This document shows positions 45,871-61,100 of a stretch of 64,000 bases of DNA, one piece after another. The translations under genes were made by a program, and so were the position numbers. The notes beneath the pieces are model-generated. The model was given only the letters and a program-made list of their open reading frames with translations. It did not search any database and was not told the DNA's origin. Numbering within the stretch: position 1 is the first letter of the stretch; each line of letters opens with the position of its first letter. This DNA comes from Megachile rotundata (taxonomy: Eukaryota; Arthropoda; Insecta; Hymenoptera; Megachilidae): positions 1-64,000 of the forward strand of contig NW_027473608.1 in NCBI RefSeq assembly GCF_050947335.1, given 5' to 3'.

Positions 45871-46534
45871 AGCCACATTATGCTTATATGACCGATAGTA
45901 CGACAATTACTATACTCATTACTCTTACTATTATCAATCTAACTCATATTATTAGCCATATTCTGCTTATATGATCGATAGAACGACAATTACTATACTT
46001 ATTACACTCACTATTGTCAATCTAACTCATATTATTAGCCATATTATGCTTATATAATCGATAGAACGACAATTACTATACTTATTACTCTTATTATTAT
46101 CAATCTAACTCATATTATTAGCCATATTATGCTTATATGATCGATAGAGCGACAATTACTATACTTATTACACTCACTATTATCAATCTAACTCATATTA
46201 TTAACCATATTATGCAGATATGATCGATAGAACGACAATTACTATACTCATTACTCTTATTATTATCAATCTAACTCATATTATTAGCCACATTATGCTT
46301 ACATGATCGATAGAACGTCAATTACTATACTTATTACTCTTATTATTATCATTCTAACTCATATTATTAGCCATATTATGGTCATATGACCGATAGAACG
46401 ACAATTACTATACTTATTACACTCACTATTATCAATCTAACTCATATTATTAACCATATTATGCAGATATGATCGATAGAACGACAATTACTATACTCAT
46501 TAATCTTATTATTATCAATCTAACTCATATTATT

Positions 46535-46616
46535 AGCGCATTATGCTTATATGATCGATAGTACGACAATTGCTATACTCATTACTCTTACTATTATCAA
46601 TCTAACTCTTATTATT
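46535..46616 (+). repeat. 82-bp F monomer with AGCGCATT start
   Basis: A type F monomer whose AGCCACATT start has become AGCGCATT, a one-base loss that also creates a CpG. It is the only copy seen. It ends TCTTATT where CATATT is usual, so this monomer holds more than one private change. Confidence 0.8.
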
Positions 46617-49106
46617 AGCCATATTCTGCTTATATGATCGATAGAACGACAATTACTATACTTATTACACTCACTATTATCAATCTAACTCATATTATTA
46701 GCCATATTATGCTTATATGATCGATAGAACGACAATTACTATACATGTTACTCCCATTATTATCAATCTAACTCATATTATTAGCCATATTATGCCTATA
46801 TGATCGATAGAACGACAATTACTATACATGTTACTCTTATTATTATCAATCTAACTCATATTATTAGCCATATTACGCTTATATGATCGATAGAGCGACA
46901 ATAACTATACTTATTACACTCACTATTATCAATCTAACTCATATTATTAACCATATTATGCAGATATGATCGATAGAACGACAATTACTAGACTCATTAC
47001 TCTTATTATTATCAATCTAACTCATATTATTAGCCACATTATGCTTATATGATCGATAGAACGTCAATTACTATACTTATTACTCTTATTATTATCATTC
47101 TAACTCATATTATTAGCCATATTATGGTCATATGACCGATAGAACGACAATTACTATACTTATTACACTCACTATTATCAATCTAACTCATATTATTAAC
47201 GATGTTATGCAGATATGATCGATAGAACGACAATAACTATACTCATTACTCTTATTATTATCTATCTAACTCATATTATTAGCCATATTATGCTTATATG
47301 ATCGATAGAGCGACAATGACTATACTTATTACACTCACTATTATCAATCTAACTCATATTATTAACCATATTATGCAGATATGATCGATAGAACGACAAT
47401 TACTATACTCATTACTCTTATTATTATCAATCTAACTCATATTATTAGCCATATTATGCTTATATGATCGATAGAGCGACAATTACTATACTTATTACAC
47501 TCACTATTATCAATCTAACTCATATTATTAACCATATTATGCAGATATGATCGATAGAACGACAATTACTATACTCATTACTCTTATTATTATCAATCTA
47601 ACTCATATTATTAGCCACATTATGCTTATATGATCGATAGAACGTCAATTACTATACTTATTACTCTTATTATTATCATTCTAACTCATATTATTAGCCA
47701 TATTATGGTCATATGACCGATAGAACGACAATTACTATACTTATTACACTCACTATTATCAATCTAACTCATATTATTAACCATATTATGCAGATATGAT
47801 CGATAGAACGACAATAACTATACTCATTACTCTTATTATTATCTATCTAACTCATATTATTAGCCATATTATGCTTATATGATCGATAGAGCGACAATGA
47901 CTATACTTATTACACTCACTATTATCAATCTAACTCATATTATTAACCATATTATGCAGATATGATCGATAGAACGACAATTACTATACTCATTACTCTT
48001 ATTATTATCAATCTAACTCATATTATTAGCCACATTATGCTTATATGATCGATAGAACGTCAATTACTATACTTATTACTCTTATTATTATCATTCTAAC
48101 TCATATTATTAGCCATATTATGGTCATATGACCGATAGAACGACAATTACTATACTTATTACACTCACTATTATCAATCTAACTCATATTATTAGCCATA
48201 TTATGCTTATATGATCGATAGGTCGACAATTACTATACTCATTACTGTTATTATTATCAATCTAACTCATATTATTAGTCATATTATGCTTATATGATCG
48301 ATATAACGACAATTACTCTACTCATTACTCTTATTATTATCAATGTAACTAATATTATTAGCTATATTATGCTTATATGATCGATAGAACGACATTTACT
48401 AAACTTATTACACTCACTATTATCAATCTAACTCATATTATTAACCATATTATGCAGATATGATCGATAGAACGACAATTACTATACTCATTACTCTTAT
48501 TATTATCAATCTAACTCATATTATTAGCCATATTATGCTTATATGATCGATCGGACGACAATTACTATACTCATTACTGTTATTATTATCAATCTAACTC
48601 ATATTATTAACCATATTATGCAGATATGATCGATAGAACGACAATTACTAGACTCATTATTCTTATTATTAACAACGTAACTCATATTATTAGCCATATT
48701 ATGCTTATATGATCGATAGAGCGACAATTACTATACTTATTACACTCACTATTATCAATCTAACTCATATTATTAACCATATTATGCAGATATGATCGAT
48801 AGAACGACAATTACTATACTCATTACTCTTATTATTATCAATCTAACTCATATTATTAGCCACATTATGCTTACATGATCGATAGAACGTCAATTACTAT
48901 ACCTATTACTCTTATTATTATCATTCTAACTCATATTATTAGCCATATTATGGTCATATGACCGATAGAACGACAATTACTATACTTATTACACTCACTA
49001 TTATCAATCTAACTCATATTATTAACCATATTATGCAGATATGATCGATAGAACGACAATAACTATACTCATTACTCTTATTATTATCTATCTAACTCAT
49101 ATTATT

Positions 49107-49189
49107 AGCCATATTATGCTTATATGATCGATAGAGCGACAATTGCTATACTCATTACTCTTACTATTATCAATCTAACTCATATTATT
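49107..49189 (+). repeat. Chimeric E/F monomer marking a 166-bp deletion
   Basis: Begins as type E (GATAGAGCGACAAT) and ends as type F (TTGCTATACTC, CTTACTATT). The left block has E (1661), A and F (1827) at the same place. The right block has lost exactly two monomers, and the break lies within CGACAAT, shared by 1691-1697 and 1857-1863. E-to-F fusion was not seen elsewhere, so loss in the right copy is more likely than gain in the left. Confidence 0.88.
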
Positions 49190-52100
49190 AGCCATATTCT
49201 GCTTATATGATCGATAGAACGACAATTACTATACTTATTACACTCACTATTATCAATCTAACTCATATTATTAGCCATATTATGCTTATATGATCGATAG
49301 AACGACAATTACTATACATGTTACTCTCATTATTATCAATCTAACTCATATTATTAGCCATATTACGCTTATATGATCGATAGAGCGACAATAACTATAC
49401 TTATTACACTCACTATTATCAATCTAACTCATATTATTAGCCATATTATGCTTATATGATCGATAGAACGACAATTACTATACATGTTACTCTTATTATT
49501 ATCAATCTAACTCATATTATTAGCCATATTATGCTTATATGATCGATAGAGCGACAATTACTATACTTATTACACTCACTATTATCAATCTAACTCATAT
49601 TATTAACCATATTATGCAGATATGATCGATAGAACGACAATTACTATACTCATTACTCTTATTATTATCAATCTAACTCATATTATTAGCCACATTATGC
49701 TTATATGATCGATAGAACGTCAATTACTATACTTATTACTCTTATTATTATCATTCTAACTCATATTATTAGCCATATTATGGTCATATGACCGATAGAA
49801 CGACAATTACTATACTTATTACACTCACTATTATCAATCTAACTCATATTATTAACCATATTATGCAGATATGATCGATAGAACGACAATAACTATACTC
49901 ATTACTCTTATTATTATCTATCTAACTCATATTATTAGCCATATTATGCTTATATGATCGATAGAGCGACAATGACTATACTTATTACACTCACTATTAT
50001 CAATCTAACTCATATTATTAACCATATTATGCAGATATGATCGATAGAACGACAATAACTATACTCATTACTCTTATTATTATCTATCTAACTCATATTA
50101 TTAGCCATATTATGCTTATATGATCGATAGAGCGACAATGACTATACTTATTACACTCACTATTATCAATCTAACTCATATTATTAACCATATTATGCAG
50201 ATATGATCGATAGAACGACAATTACTATACTCATTACTCTTATTATTATCAATCTAACTCATATTCTTAGCCACATTATGCTTATATGATCGATAGTACG
50301 ACAATTGCTATACTCATTACTCTTACTATTATCAATCTAACTCATATTATTAGCCATATTCTGCTTATATGATCGATAGAGCGACAATTACTATACTTAT
50401 TACACTCACTATTATCAATCTAACTCATATTATTAACCATATTATGCAGATATGACCGATAGAACGACAATAACTATACTCATTACTCTTATTATTATCT
50501 ATCTAACTCATATTATTAGCCATATTATGCTTATATGATCGATAGAGCGACAATGACTATACTTATTACACTCACTATTATCAATCTAACTCATATTATT
50601 AACCATATTATGCAGATATGATCGACAGAACGACAATTACTATACTCATTACTCTTATTATTATCAATCTAACTCATATTATTAGCCACATTATGCTTAT
50701 ATGATCGATAGAACGTCAATTACTATACTTATTACTCTTATTATTATCATTCTAACTCATATTATTAGCCATATTATGGTCATATGACCGATAGAACGAC
50801 AATTACTATACTTATTACACTCACTATTATCAATCTAACTCATATTATTAACCATATTATGCAGATATGATCGATAGAACGACAATAACTATACTCATTA
50901 CTCTTATTATTATCTATCTAACTCATATTATTAGTCATATTATGCTTATATGATCGGTAGAGCGACAATGACTATACTTATTACACTCACTATTATCAAT
51001 CTAACTCATATTATTAACCATATTATGCAGATATGATCGATAGAACGACAATTACTATACTCATTAATCTTATTATTATCAATCTAACACATATTATTAG
51101 CCACATTATGCTTATATGATCGATAGTACGACAATTGCTATACTCATTACTCTTACTATTATCAATCTAACTCATATTATTAGCCATATTCTGCTCATAT
51201 GATCGATAGAGCGACAATTACTATACTTATTACACTCACTATTATCAATCTAACTCATATTATTAACCATATTATGCAGATATGATCGATATAACGACAA
51301 TTACTATACTCATTACTCTTATTATTATCAATGTAACTAATATTATTAGCTATATTATGCTTATATGATCGATAGAACGACATTTACTAAACTTATTACA
51401 CTCACTATTATCAATCTAACTCATATTATTAACCATATTATGCAGATATGATCGATAGAACGACAATTACTATACTCATTACTCTTATTATTATCAATCT
51501 AACTCATATTATTAGCCATATTATGCTTATATGATCGATCGGACGACAATTACTATACTCATTACTGTTATTATTATCAATCTAACTCATATTATTAACC
51601 ATATTATGCAGATATGATCGATAGAACGACAATTACTAGACTCATTATTCTTATTATTATCAACGTAACTCATATTATTAGCCATATTATGCTTATATGA
51701 TCGATAGAGCGACAATTACTATACTTATTACACTCACTATTATCAATCTAACTCATATTATTAACCATATTATGCAGATATGATCGATAGAACGACAATT
51801 ACTATACTCATTACTCTTATTATTATCAATCTAACTCATATTATTAGCCACATTATGCTTACATGATCGATAGAACGACAATAACTATACTCATTACACT
51901 CACTATTATCAATCTAACTCATATTATTAACCATATTATGCAGATATGATCGACAGAACGACAATTACTATACTCATTACTCTTATTATTATCAATCTAA
52001 CTCATATTATTAGCCACATTATGCTTATATGATCGATAGAACGTCAATTACTATACTTATTACTCTTATTATTATCATTCTAACTCATATTATTAGCCAT

Positions 52101-53754
52101 ATTATGGTCATATGACCGATAGAACGACAATTACTATACTTATTACACTCACTATTATCAATCTAACTCATATTATTAACCATATTATGCAGATATCATC
52201 GATAGAACTACAATAACTATACTCATTACTCTTATTATTATCTATCTAACTCATATTATTAGTCATATTACGCTTATATGATCGGTAGAGCGACAATGAC
52301 TATACTTATTACACTCACTATTATCAATCTAACTCATATTATTAACCATATTATGCAGATATGATCGATAGAACGACAATTACTATACTCATTAATCTTA
52401 TTATTATCAATCTAACTCATATTATTAGCCACATTATGCTTATATGATCGATAGTACGACAATTGCTATACTCATTACTCTTACTATTATCAATCTAACT
52501 CATATTATTAGCCATATTCTGCTTATATGATCGATAGAACGACAATTACTATACTTATTACACTCACTATTATCAATCTAACTCATATTATTAGCCATAT
52601 TATGCTTATATGATCGATAGAACGACAATTACTATACATGTTACTCTCATTATTATCAATCTAACTCATATTATTAGCCATATTACGCTTATATGATCGA
52701 TAGAGCGACAATAACTATACTTATTACACTCACTATTATCAATCTAACTCATATTATTAGCCATATTATGCTTATATGATCGATAGAACGACAATTACTA
52801 TACTTATTACACTCACTATTATCAATCTAACTCATATTATTAACCATATTATGCAGATATGATCGACAGAACGACAATTACTATACTCATTACTCTTATT
52901 ATTATCAATCTAACTCATATTATTAGCCACATTATGCTTATATGATCGATAGAACGTCAATTACTATACTTATTACTCTTATTATTATCAATCTAACTCA
53001 TATTGTTAGACATATTATGGTCATATGACCGATAGAACGACAATTACTATACTTATTACACTCACTATTATCAATCTAACTCATATTATTAACCATATTA
53101 TGCAGATATGATCGATAGAACGACAATAACTATACTCATTACTCTTATTATTATCTATCTAACTCATATTATTAGTCATATTATGCTTATATGATCGGTA
53201 GAGCGACAATGACTATACTTATTACACTCACTATTATCAATCTAACTCATATTATTAACCATATTATGCAGATATGATCGATAGAACGACAATTACTATA
53301 CTCATTAATCTTATTATTATCAATCTAACACATATTATTAGCCACATTATGCTTATATGATCGATAGTACGACAATTGCTATACTCATTACTCTTACTAT
53401 TATCAATCTAACTCATATTATTAGCCATATTCTGCTTATATGATCGATAGAACGACAAGTACTATACTTATTACACTCACTATTATCAATCTAACTCATA
53501 TTATTAGCCACATTATGCTTATATGATCGATGGAACGTCAATTACTATACTTATTACTCTTATTATTATCATTCTAACCCATATTATTAGCCATATTATG
53601 GTCATATGACCGATAGAACGACAATTACTATACTTATTACACTCACTATTATCAATCTAACTCATATTATTAACCATATTATGCAGATATGATCGATAGA
53701 ACGACAATTACTATACTCATTACTCTTATCATTATCAATCTAACTCATATTATT

Positions 53755-55165
53755 AGCCATATTATGCTTATATGATCGATAGGACGACAATTACTATACT
53801 CATTACTGTTTTTATTATCAATCTAACTCATATTATTAGCCATATTATGCTTATATGATCGATAGAACGACAATTACTATACTCATTACTCTTATTATTA
53901 TCAACGTAACTCATATTATTAGCCATATTATGCTTATATGGTCGATAGAGCGACAATTACTATACTTATTACACTCACTATTATCAATCTAACTCATATT
54001 ATTAACCATATTATGCAGATATGATCGATAGAACGACAATTACTATACTCATTACTCTTATTATTATCAATCTAACTCATATTATTAGCCACATTATGCT
54101 TATATGATCGATAGAACGTCAATTACTATACTTATCACTCTTATTATTATCATTCTAACTCATATTATTAGCCATATTATGGTCATATGACCGATAGAAC
54201 GACAATTACTATACTTATTACACTCACTATTATCAATCTAGCTCATATTATTAACCATATTATGCAGATATGATCGATAGAACGACAATAACTATACTCA
54301 TTACTCTTATTATTATCTATCTAACTCATATTATTAGCCATATTATGCTTATATGATCGATAGAGCGACAATGACTATACTTATTACACTCACTATTATC
54401 AATCTAACTCATATTATTAACCATATTATGCAGATATGATCGATAGAACGACAATTACTATACTCATTACTCTTATTATTATCAATCTAACTCATATTAT
54501 TAGCCATATTATGCTTATATGATCGATAGGACGACAATTACTATACTCATTACTGTTATTATTATCAATCTAACTCATATTATTAGCCATATTATGCTTA
54601 TATGATCGATAGAACGACAATTACTATACTCATTACTCTTATTATTATCAACGTAACTCATATTATTAGCCATATTATGCTTATATGGTCGATAGAGCGA
54701 CAATTACTATACTTATTACTCTCACTATTATCAATCTAACTCATATTATTAACCATATTATGCAGATATGATCGATAGAACGACAATTACTATACTCATT
54801 ACTCTTATTATTATCAATCTAACTCATATTATTAGCCATATTATGGTCATATGACCGATAGAACGACAATTACCAAACTTATTACACTCACTATTATCAA
54901 TCTAACTCATATTATTAACCATATTATGCAGATATGATCGATAGAACGACAATTACTATACTCATTACTCTTATTATTATCAATCTAACTCATATTATTA
55001 GCCACATTATGCTTATATGATCGATAGAACGTCAATTACTATACTTATTACTCTTATTATTATCATTCTAACCCATATTATTAGCCATATTATGGTCATA
55101 TGACCGATAGACCGACAATTACTATACTTATTACACTCACTATTATCAATCTAACTCATATTATT
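53755..55165 (+). repeat. 17-monomer block, copy 4
   Basis: Counterpart of copy 1 inside the large right-hand block (offset 47280), with the same CTGTTTTTATT, CTTATCACTC, CTAGCTCAT and TTACCAAAC marks. It is listed because it lets the four copies be ordered: 1 and 4 are sisters, as are 2 and 3 by the TTACCATAC mark. Confidence 0.88.
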
Positions 55166-58100
55166 AACCATATTATGCTTATATGATCGATAGAACGACA
55201 ATTACTATACTCATTACTCTTATTATTATCAACGTAACTCATATTATTAGCCATATTATGCTTATATGGTCGATAGAGCGACAACTACTATACTTATTAC
55301 ACTCACTATTATCAATCTAACTCATATTATTAACCATATTATGCAGATATGATCGATAGAACGACAATTACTATACTCATTACTCTTATTATTATCAATC
55401 TAACTCATTTTATTAGCCATATTATGGTCATATGACCGATAGAACGACAATTACTATACTTATTACACTCACTATTATCAATCTAACTCATATTATTAAC
55501 CATATTATGCAGATATGATCGATAGAACGACAATTACTATACTCATTACTCTTATTATTATCAATCTAACTCATATTATTAGCCACATTATGCTTATATG
55601 ATCGATAGAACGTCAATTACTATACTTATTACTCTTATTATTATCATTCTAACCCATATTATTAGCCATATTATGGTCATATGACCGATAGAACGACAAT
55701 TACTATACTTATTACACTCACTATTATCAATCTAACTCATATTATTAACCATATTATGCAGATATGATCGATAGACCGACAATAACTATACTCATTACTC
55801 TTATTATTATCTATCTAACTCATATTATTAGCCATATTATGCTTATATGATCGATAGAGCGACAATGACTATACTTATTACACTCACTATTATCAATCTA
55901 ACTCATATTATTAACCATATTATGCAGATATGATCGATAGAACGACAATTACTATACATGTTACTCTTATTATTATCAATCTAACTCATATTATTAGCCA
56001 TATTACGCTTATATGATCGATAGAGCGACAATAACTATACTTATTACACTCACTATTATCAATCTAACTCATATTATTAGCCACATTATGCTTATATGAT
56101 CGATAGTACGACAATTACTATACTCATTACTCTTACTATTATCAATCTAACTCATATTATTAGCCATATTCTGCTTATATGTTCGATAGAACGACAATTA
56201 CTATACTTATTACACTCACTATTGTCAATCTAACTCATATTATTAGCCATATTATGCTTATATGATCGATAGAACGACAATTACTATACTTATTACTCTT
56301 ATTATTATCAATGTAACTCATATTATTGCTATATTATGCTTATATGATCGATAGAACGACATTTACTAAACTTATTACACACACTATTATCAATCTAACT
56401 CATATTATTAGCCATATTATGCTTATATGATCGATAGCACGACAATTACTATACATGTTACTCTTATTATTATCAATCTAACTCATATTATTAGCCATAT
56501 TACGCTTATATGATCGATAGAGCGACAATAACTATACTTATTACACTCACTATTATCAATCTAACTCATATTATTAACCATATTATGCAGATATGATCGA
56601 TAGAACGACAATTACTATACTTATTACTCTTATTATTATCATTCTAACTCATATTATTAGCCATATTATGGTCATATGACCGATAGAACGACAATTACTA
56701 TACTTATTACACTCACTATTATCAATCTAACTCATATTATTAACCATATTATGCAGATATGATCGATAGAACGACAATAACTATACTCATTACTCTTATT
56801 ATTATCTATCTAACTCATATTATTAGCCATATTATGCTTATATGATCGATAGAGCGACAATGACTATACTTATTACACTCACTATTATCAATCTAACTCA
56901 TATTATTAACCATATTATGCAGATATGATCGATAGAACGACAAATACTATACTCATTACTCTTATTATTATCAATCTAACTCATATTATTAGCCACATTA
57001 TGCTTATATGATCGATAGTACGACAATTACTATACTCATTACTCTTACTATTATCAATCTAACTCATATTATTAGCCATATTCTGCTTATATGATCGATA
57101 GAACGACAATTACTATACTTATTACACTCACTATTGTCAATCTAACAATTATTATTAGCCATATTATGGTCATATGACCGATAGAACGACAATTACTATA
57201 CTTATTACACTCACTATTATCAATCTAACTCATATTATTAACCATATTATGCAGATATGATCGATAGAACGACAATAACTATACTCATTACTCTTATTAT
57301 TATCTATCTAACTCATATTATTAGCCATATTATGCTTATATGATCGATAGAGCGACAATGACTATACTTATTACACTCACTATTATCAATCTAACTCATA
57401 TTATTAACCATATTATGCAGATATGATCGATAGAACGACAATTACTATACTCATTAATCTTATTATTATCAATCTAACTCATATTATTAGCCACATTATG
57501 CTTATATGATCGATAGTACAACAATTGCTATACTCATTACTCTTACTATTATCAATCTAACTCATATTATTAGCCATATTCTGCTTATATGATCGATAGA
57601 ACGACAATTACTATACTTATTACACTCACTATTATCAATCTAACTCATATTATTAGCCATATTATGCTTATATGATCGATAGAACGACAATTACTATACA
57701 TGTTACTCTCATTATTATCAATCTAACTCATATTATTAGCCATATTATGCCTATATGATCGATAGAACGACAATTACTATACATGTTACTCTTATTATTA
57801 TCAATCTAACTCATATTATTAGCCATATTACGCTTATATGATCGATAGAGCGACAATAACTATACTTATTACACTCACTATTATCAATCTAACTCATATT
57901 ATTAACCATATTATGCAGATATGATCGATAGAACGACAATTACTATACTTATTACTCTTATTATTATCAATGTAACTCATATTATTGCTATATTATGCTT
58001 ATATGATCGATAGAACGACATTTACTAAACTTATTACACTCACTATTATCAATCTAACTCATATTATTAGCCATATTATGCTTATATGATCGATAGAACG

Positions 58101-61100
58101 ACAATTACTATACATGTTACTCTTATTATTATCAATCTAACTCATATTATTAGCCATATTACGCTTATATGATCGATAGAGCGACAATAACTATACTTAT
58201 TACACTCACTATTATAAATCTAACTTATATTATTAACCATATTATGCTTATATGATCGATAGAGCGACAATTACTATACTTATTACACTCACTATTATCA
58301 GTCTAACTCATATTATTAACCATATTATGCAGATATGATCGATAGAACGACAATTACTATACTCATTACTCTTATTATTATCAATCTAACTCATATTATT
58401 AGCCACATTATGCTTATATGATCGATAGAACGTCAATTACTATACTTATTACTCTTATTATTATCATTCTAACTCATATTATTAGCCATATTATGGTCAT
58501 ATGACCGATAGAACGACAATTACTATACTTATTACACTCACTGTTATCAATCTAACTCATATTATTAACCATATTATGCAGATATGATCGATAGAACGAC
58601 AATAACTATACTCATTACTCTTATTATTATCTATCTAACTCATATTATTAGCCATATTATGCTTATATGATCGATAGAGCGACAATGACTATACTTATTA
58701 CACTCACTATTATCAATCTAACTCATATTATTAACCATATTATGCAGATATGATCGATAGAACGACAATTACTATACTCATTACTCTTATTATTATCAAT
58801 CTAACTCATATTATTAGCCACACTATGCTTATATGATCGATAGTACGACAATTGCTATACTCATTACTCTTACTATTATCAATCTAACTCATATTATTAG
58901 CCATATTCTGCTTATATGATCGATAGAACGACAATTACTATACTTATTACACTCACTATTATCAATCTCTCTCATATTATTAGCCATATTATGCTTATAT
59001 GATCGATAGAACGACAATTACTATACATATTACTCTTATTATTATCAATCTAACTCATATTATTAGCCATATTATGCTAATATGATCGATAGGACGACAA
59101 TTACTATACTCATTACTGTTATTATTATCAATCTAACTCATATTATTAGCCATATTATGCTTATATGATCGATAGAACGACAATTACTATACTCATTACT
59201 CTTATTATTATCAACGTAACTCATATTATTAGCCATATTATGCTTATATGATCGATAGAGCGACAATTACTATACTTATTACACTCACTATTATCAATCT
59301 AACTCATATTATTAACCATATTATGCAGATATGATCGATAGAACGACAATTACTATACTCATTACTCTTATTATTATCAATCTAACTCATATTATTAGCC
59401 ATATTATGGTCATATGACCGATAGAACGACAATTACTATACTTATTACACTCACTATTATCAATCTAACTCATATTATTAACCATATTATGCAGATATGA
59501 TCGATAGAACGACAATAACTATACTCATTACTCTTATTATTATCTATCTAACTCATATTATTAGCCATATTATGCTTATATGATCGATAGAGCGACAATG
59601 ACTATACTTATTACACTCACTATTATCAATCTAACTCATATTATTAACCATATTATGCAGTTATGATCGATAGAACGACAATTACTATACTCATTACTCT
59701 TATTATTATCAATCTAACTAATATTATTAGCCACATTATGCTTATATGATCGATAGTACGACAATTACTATACTCATTACTCTTACTATTATCAATCTAA
59801 CTCATATTATTAGCCATATTCTGCTTATATGATCGATAGAACGACAATTACTATACTTATTACACTCACTATTGTCAATCTAACTCATATTATTAGCCAT
59901 ATTATGCTTATATGATCGATAGAACGACAATTACTATACTTATTACTCTTATTATTATCAATCTAACTCATATTATTAGCCATATTATGCTTATATGATC
60001 GATAGAGCGACAATTACTATACTTATTACACTCACTATTATCAGTCTAACTCATATTATTAACCATATTATGCAGATATGATCGATAGAACGACAATTAC
60101 TATACTCATTACTCTTATTATTATCAATCTAACTCATATTATTAGCCACATTATGCTTATATGATCGATAGAACGTCAATTACTATACTTATTACTCTTA
60201 TTATTATCATTCTAACTCATATTATTAGCCAGATTATGGTCATATGACCGATAGAACGACAATTACTATACTTATTACACTCACTATTATCAATCTAACT
60301 CATATTATTAACCATATTATGCAGATATGATCGATAGAACGACAATAACTATACTCATTACTCTTATTATTATCTATCTAACTCATATTATTAGCCATAT
60401 TATGCTTATATGATCGATAGAGCGGCAATGACTATACTTATTACACTCACTATTATCAATCTAACTCATATTATTAACCATATTATGCAGATATGATCGA
60501 TAGAACGACAATTTCTATACTCATTACTCTTATTATTATCAATCTAACTCATATTATTAGCCACACTATGCTTATATGATCGATAGTACGACAATTGCTA
60601 TACTCATTACTCTTACTATTATCAATCTAACTCATATTATTAGCCATATTCTGCTTATATGATCGATAGAACGACAATTACTATACTTATTACACTCACT
60701 ATTGTCAATCTAACTCATATTATTAGCCATATTATGCTTATATGATCGATAGAACGACAATTACTATACTTATTACTCCTATTATTATCAATCTAACTCA
60801 TATTATTAGCCATATTATGCTTATATGATCGATAGAGCGACAAATACTATACTTATTACACTCACTATTATCAATCTAACTCATATTATTAACCATATTA
60901 TGCAGATATGATCGATAGAACGACAATTACTATACTCATTACTCTTATTATTATCAATCTAACTCATATTATTAGCCACATTATGCTTATATGATCGATA
61001 GAACGTCAATTACTATACTTATTACTCTTATTATTATCATTCTAACTCATATTATTAGCCATATTATGGTCATATGACCGATAGAACGACAATTACTATA

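Larger units (their letters stand above)
18796..47446 (+). repeat. Middle mosaic region of the array
   Basis: This stretch uses the same monomer types as the flanking blocks but in rearranged order, built from smaller duplicated blocks that are listed separately. It holds ten of the eighteen 82 bp K monomers that I located, and all five 80 bp D variants. No gene or foreign insertion is visible anywhere in it. Blocks from copy 1 reappear here, for example 6475-7885 at 19419 and 23485, and 11454-14274 at 35010. The region therefore shares recent ancestry with copy 1 and is not an independent satellite family. Confidence 0.85.
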
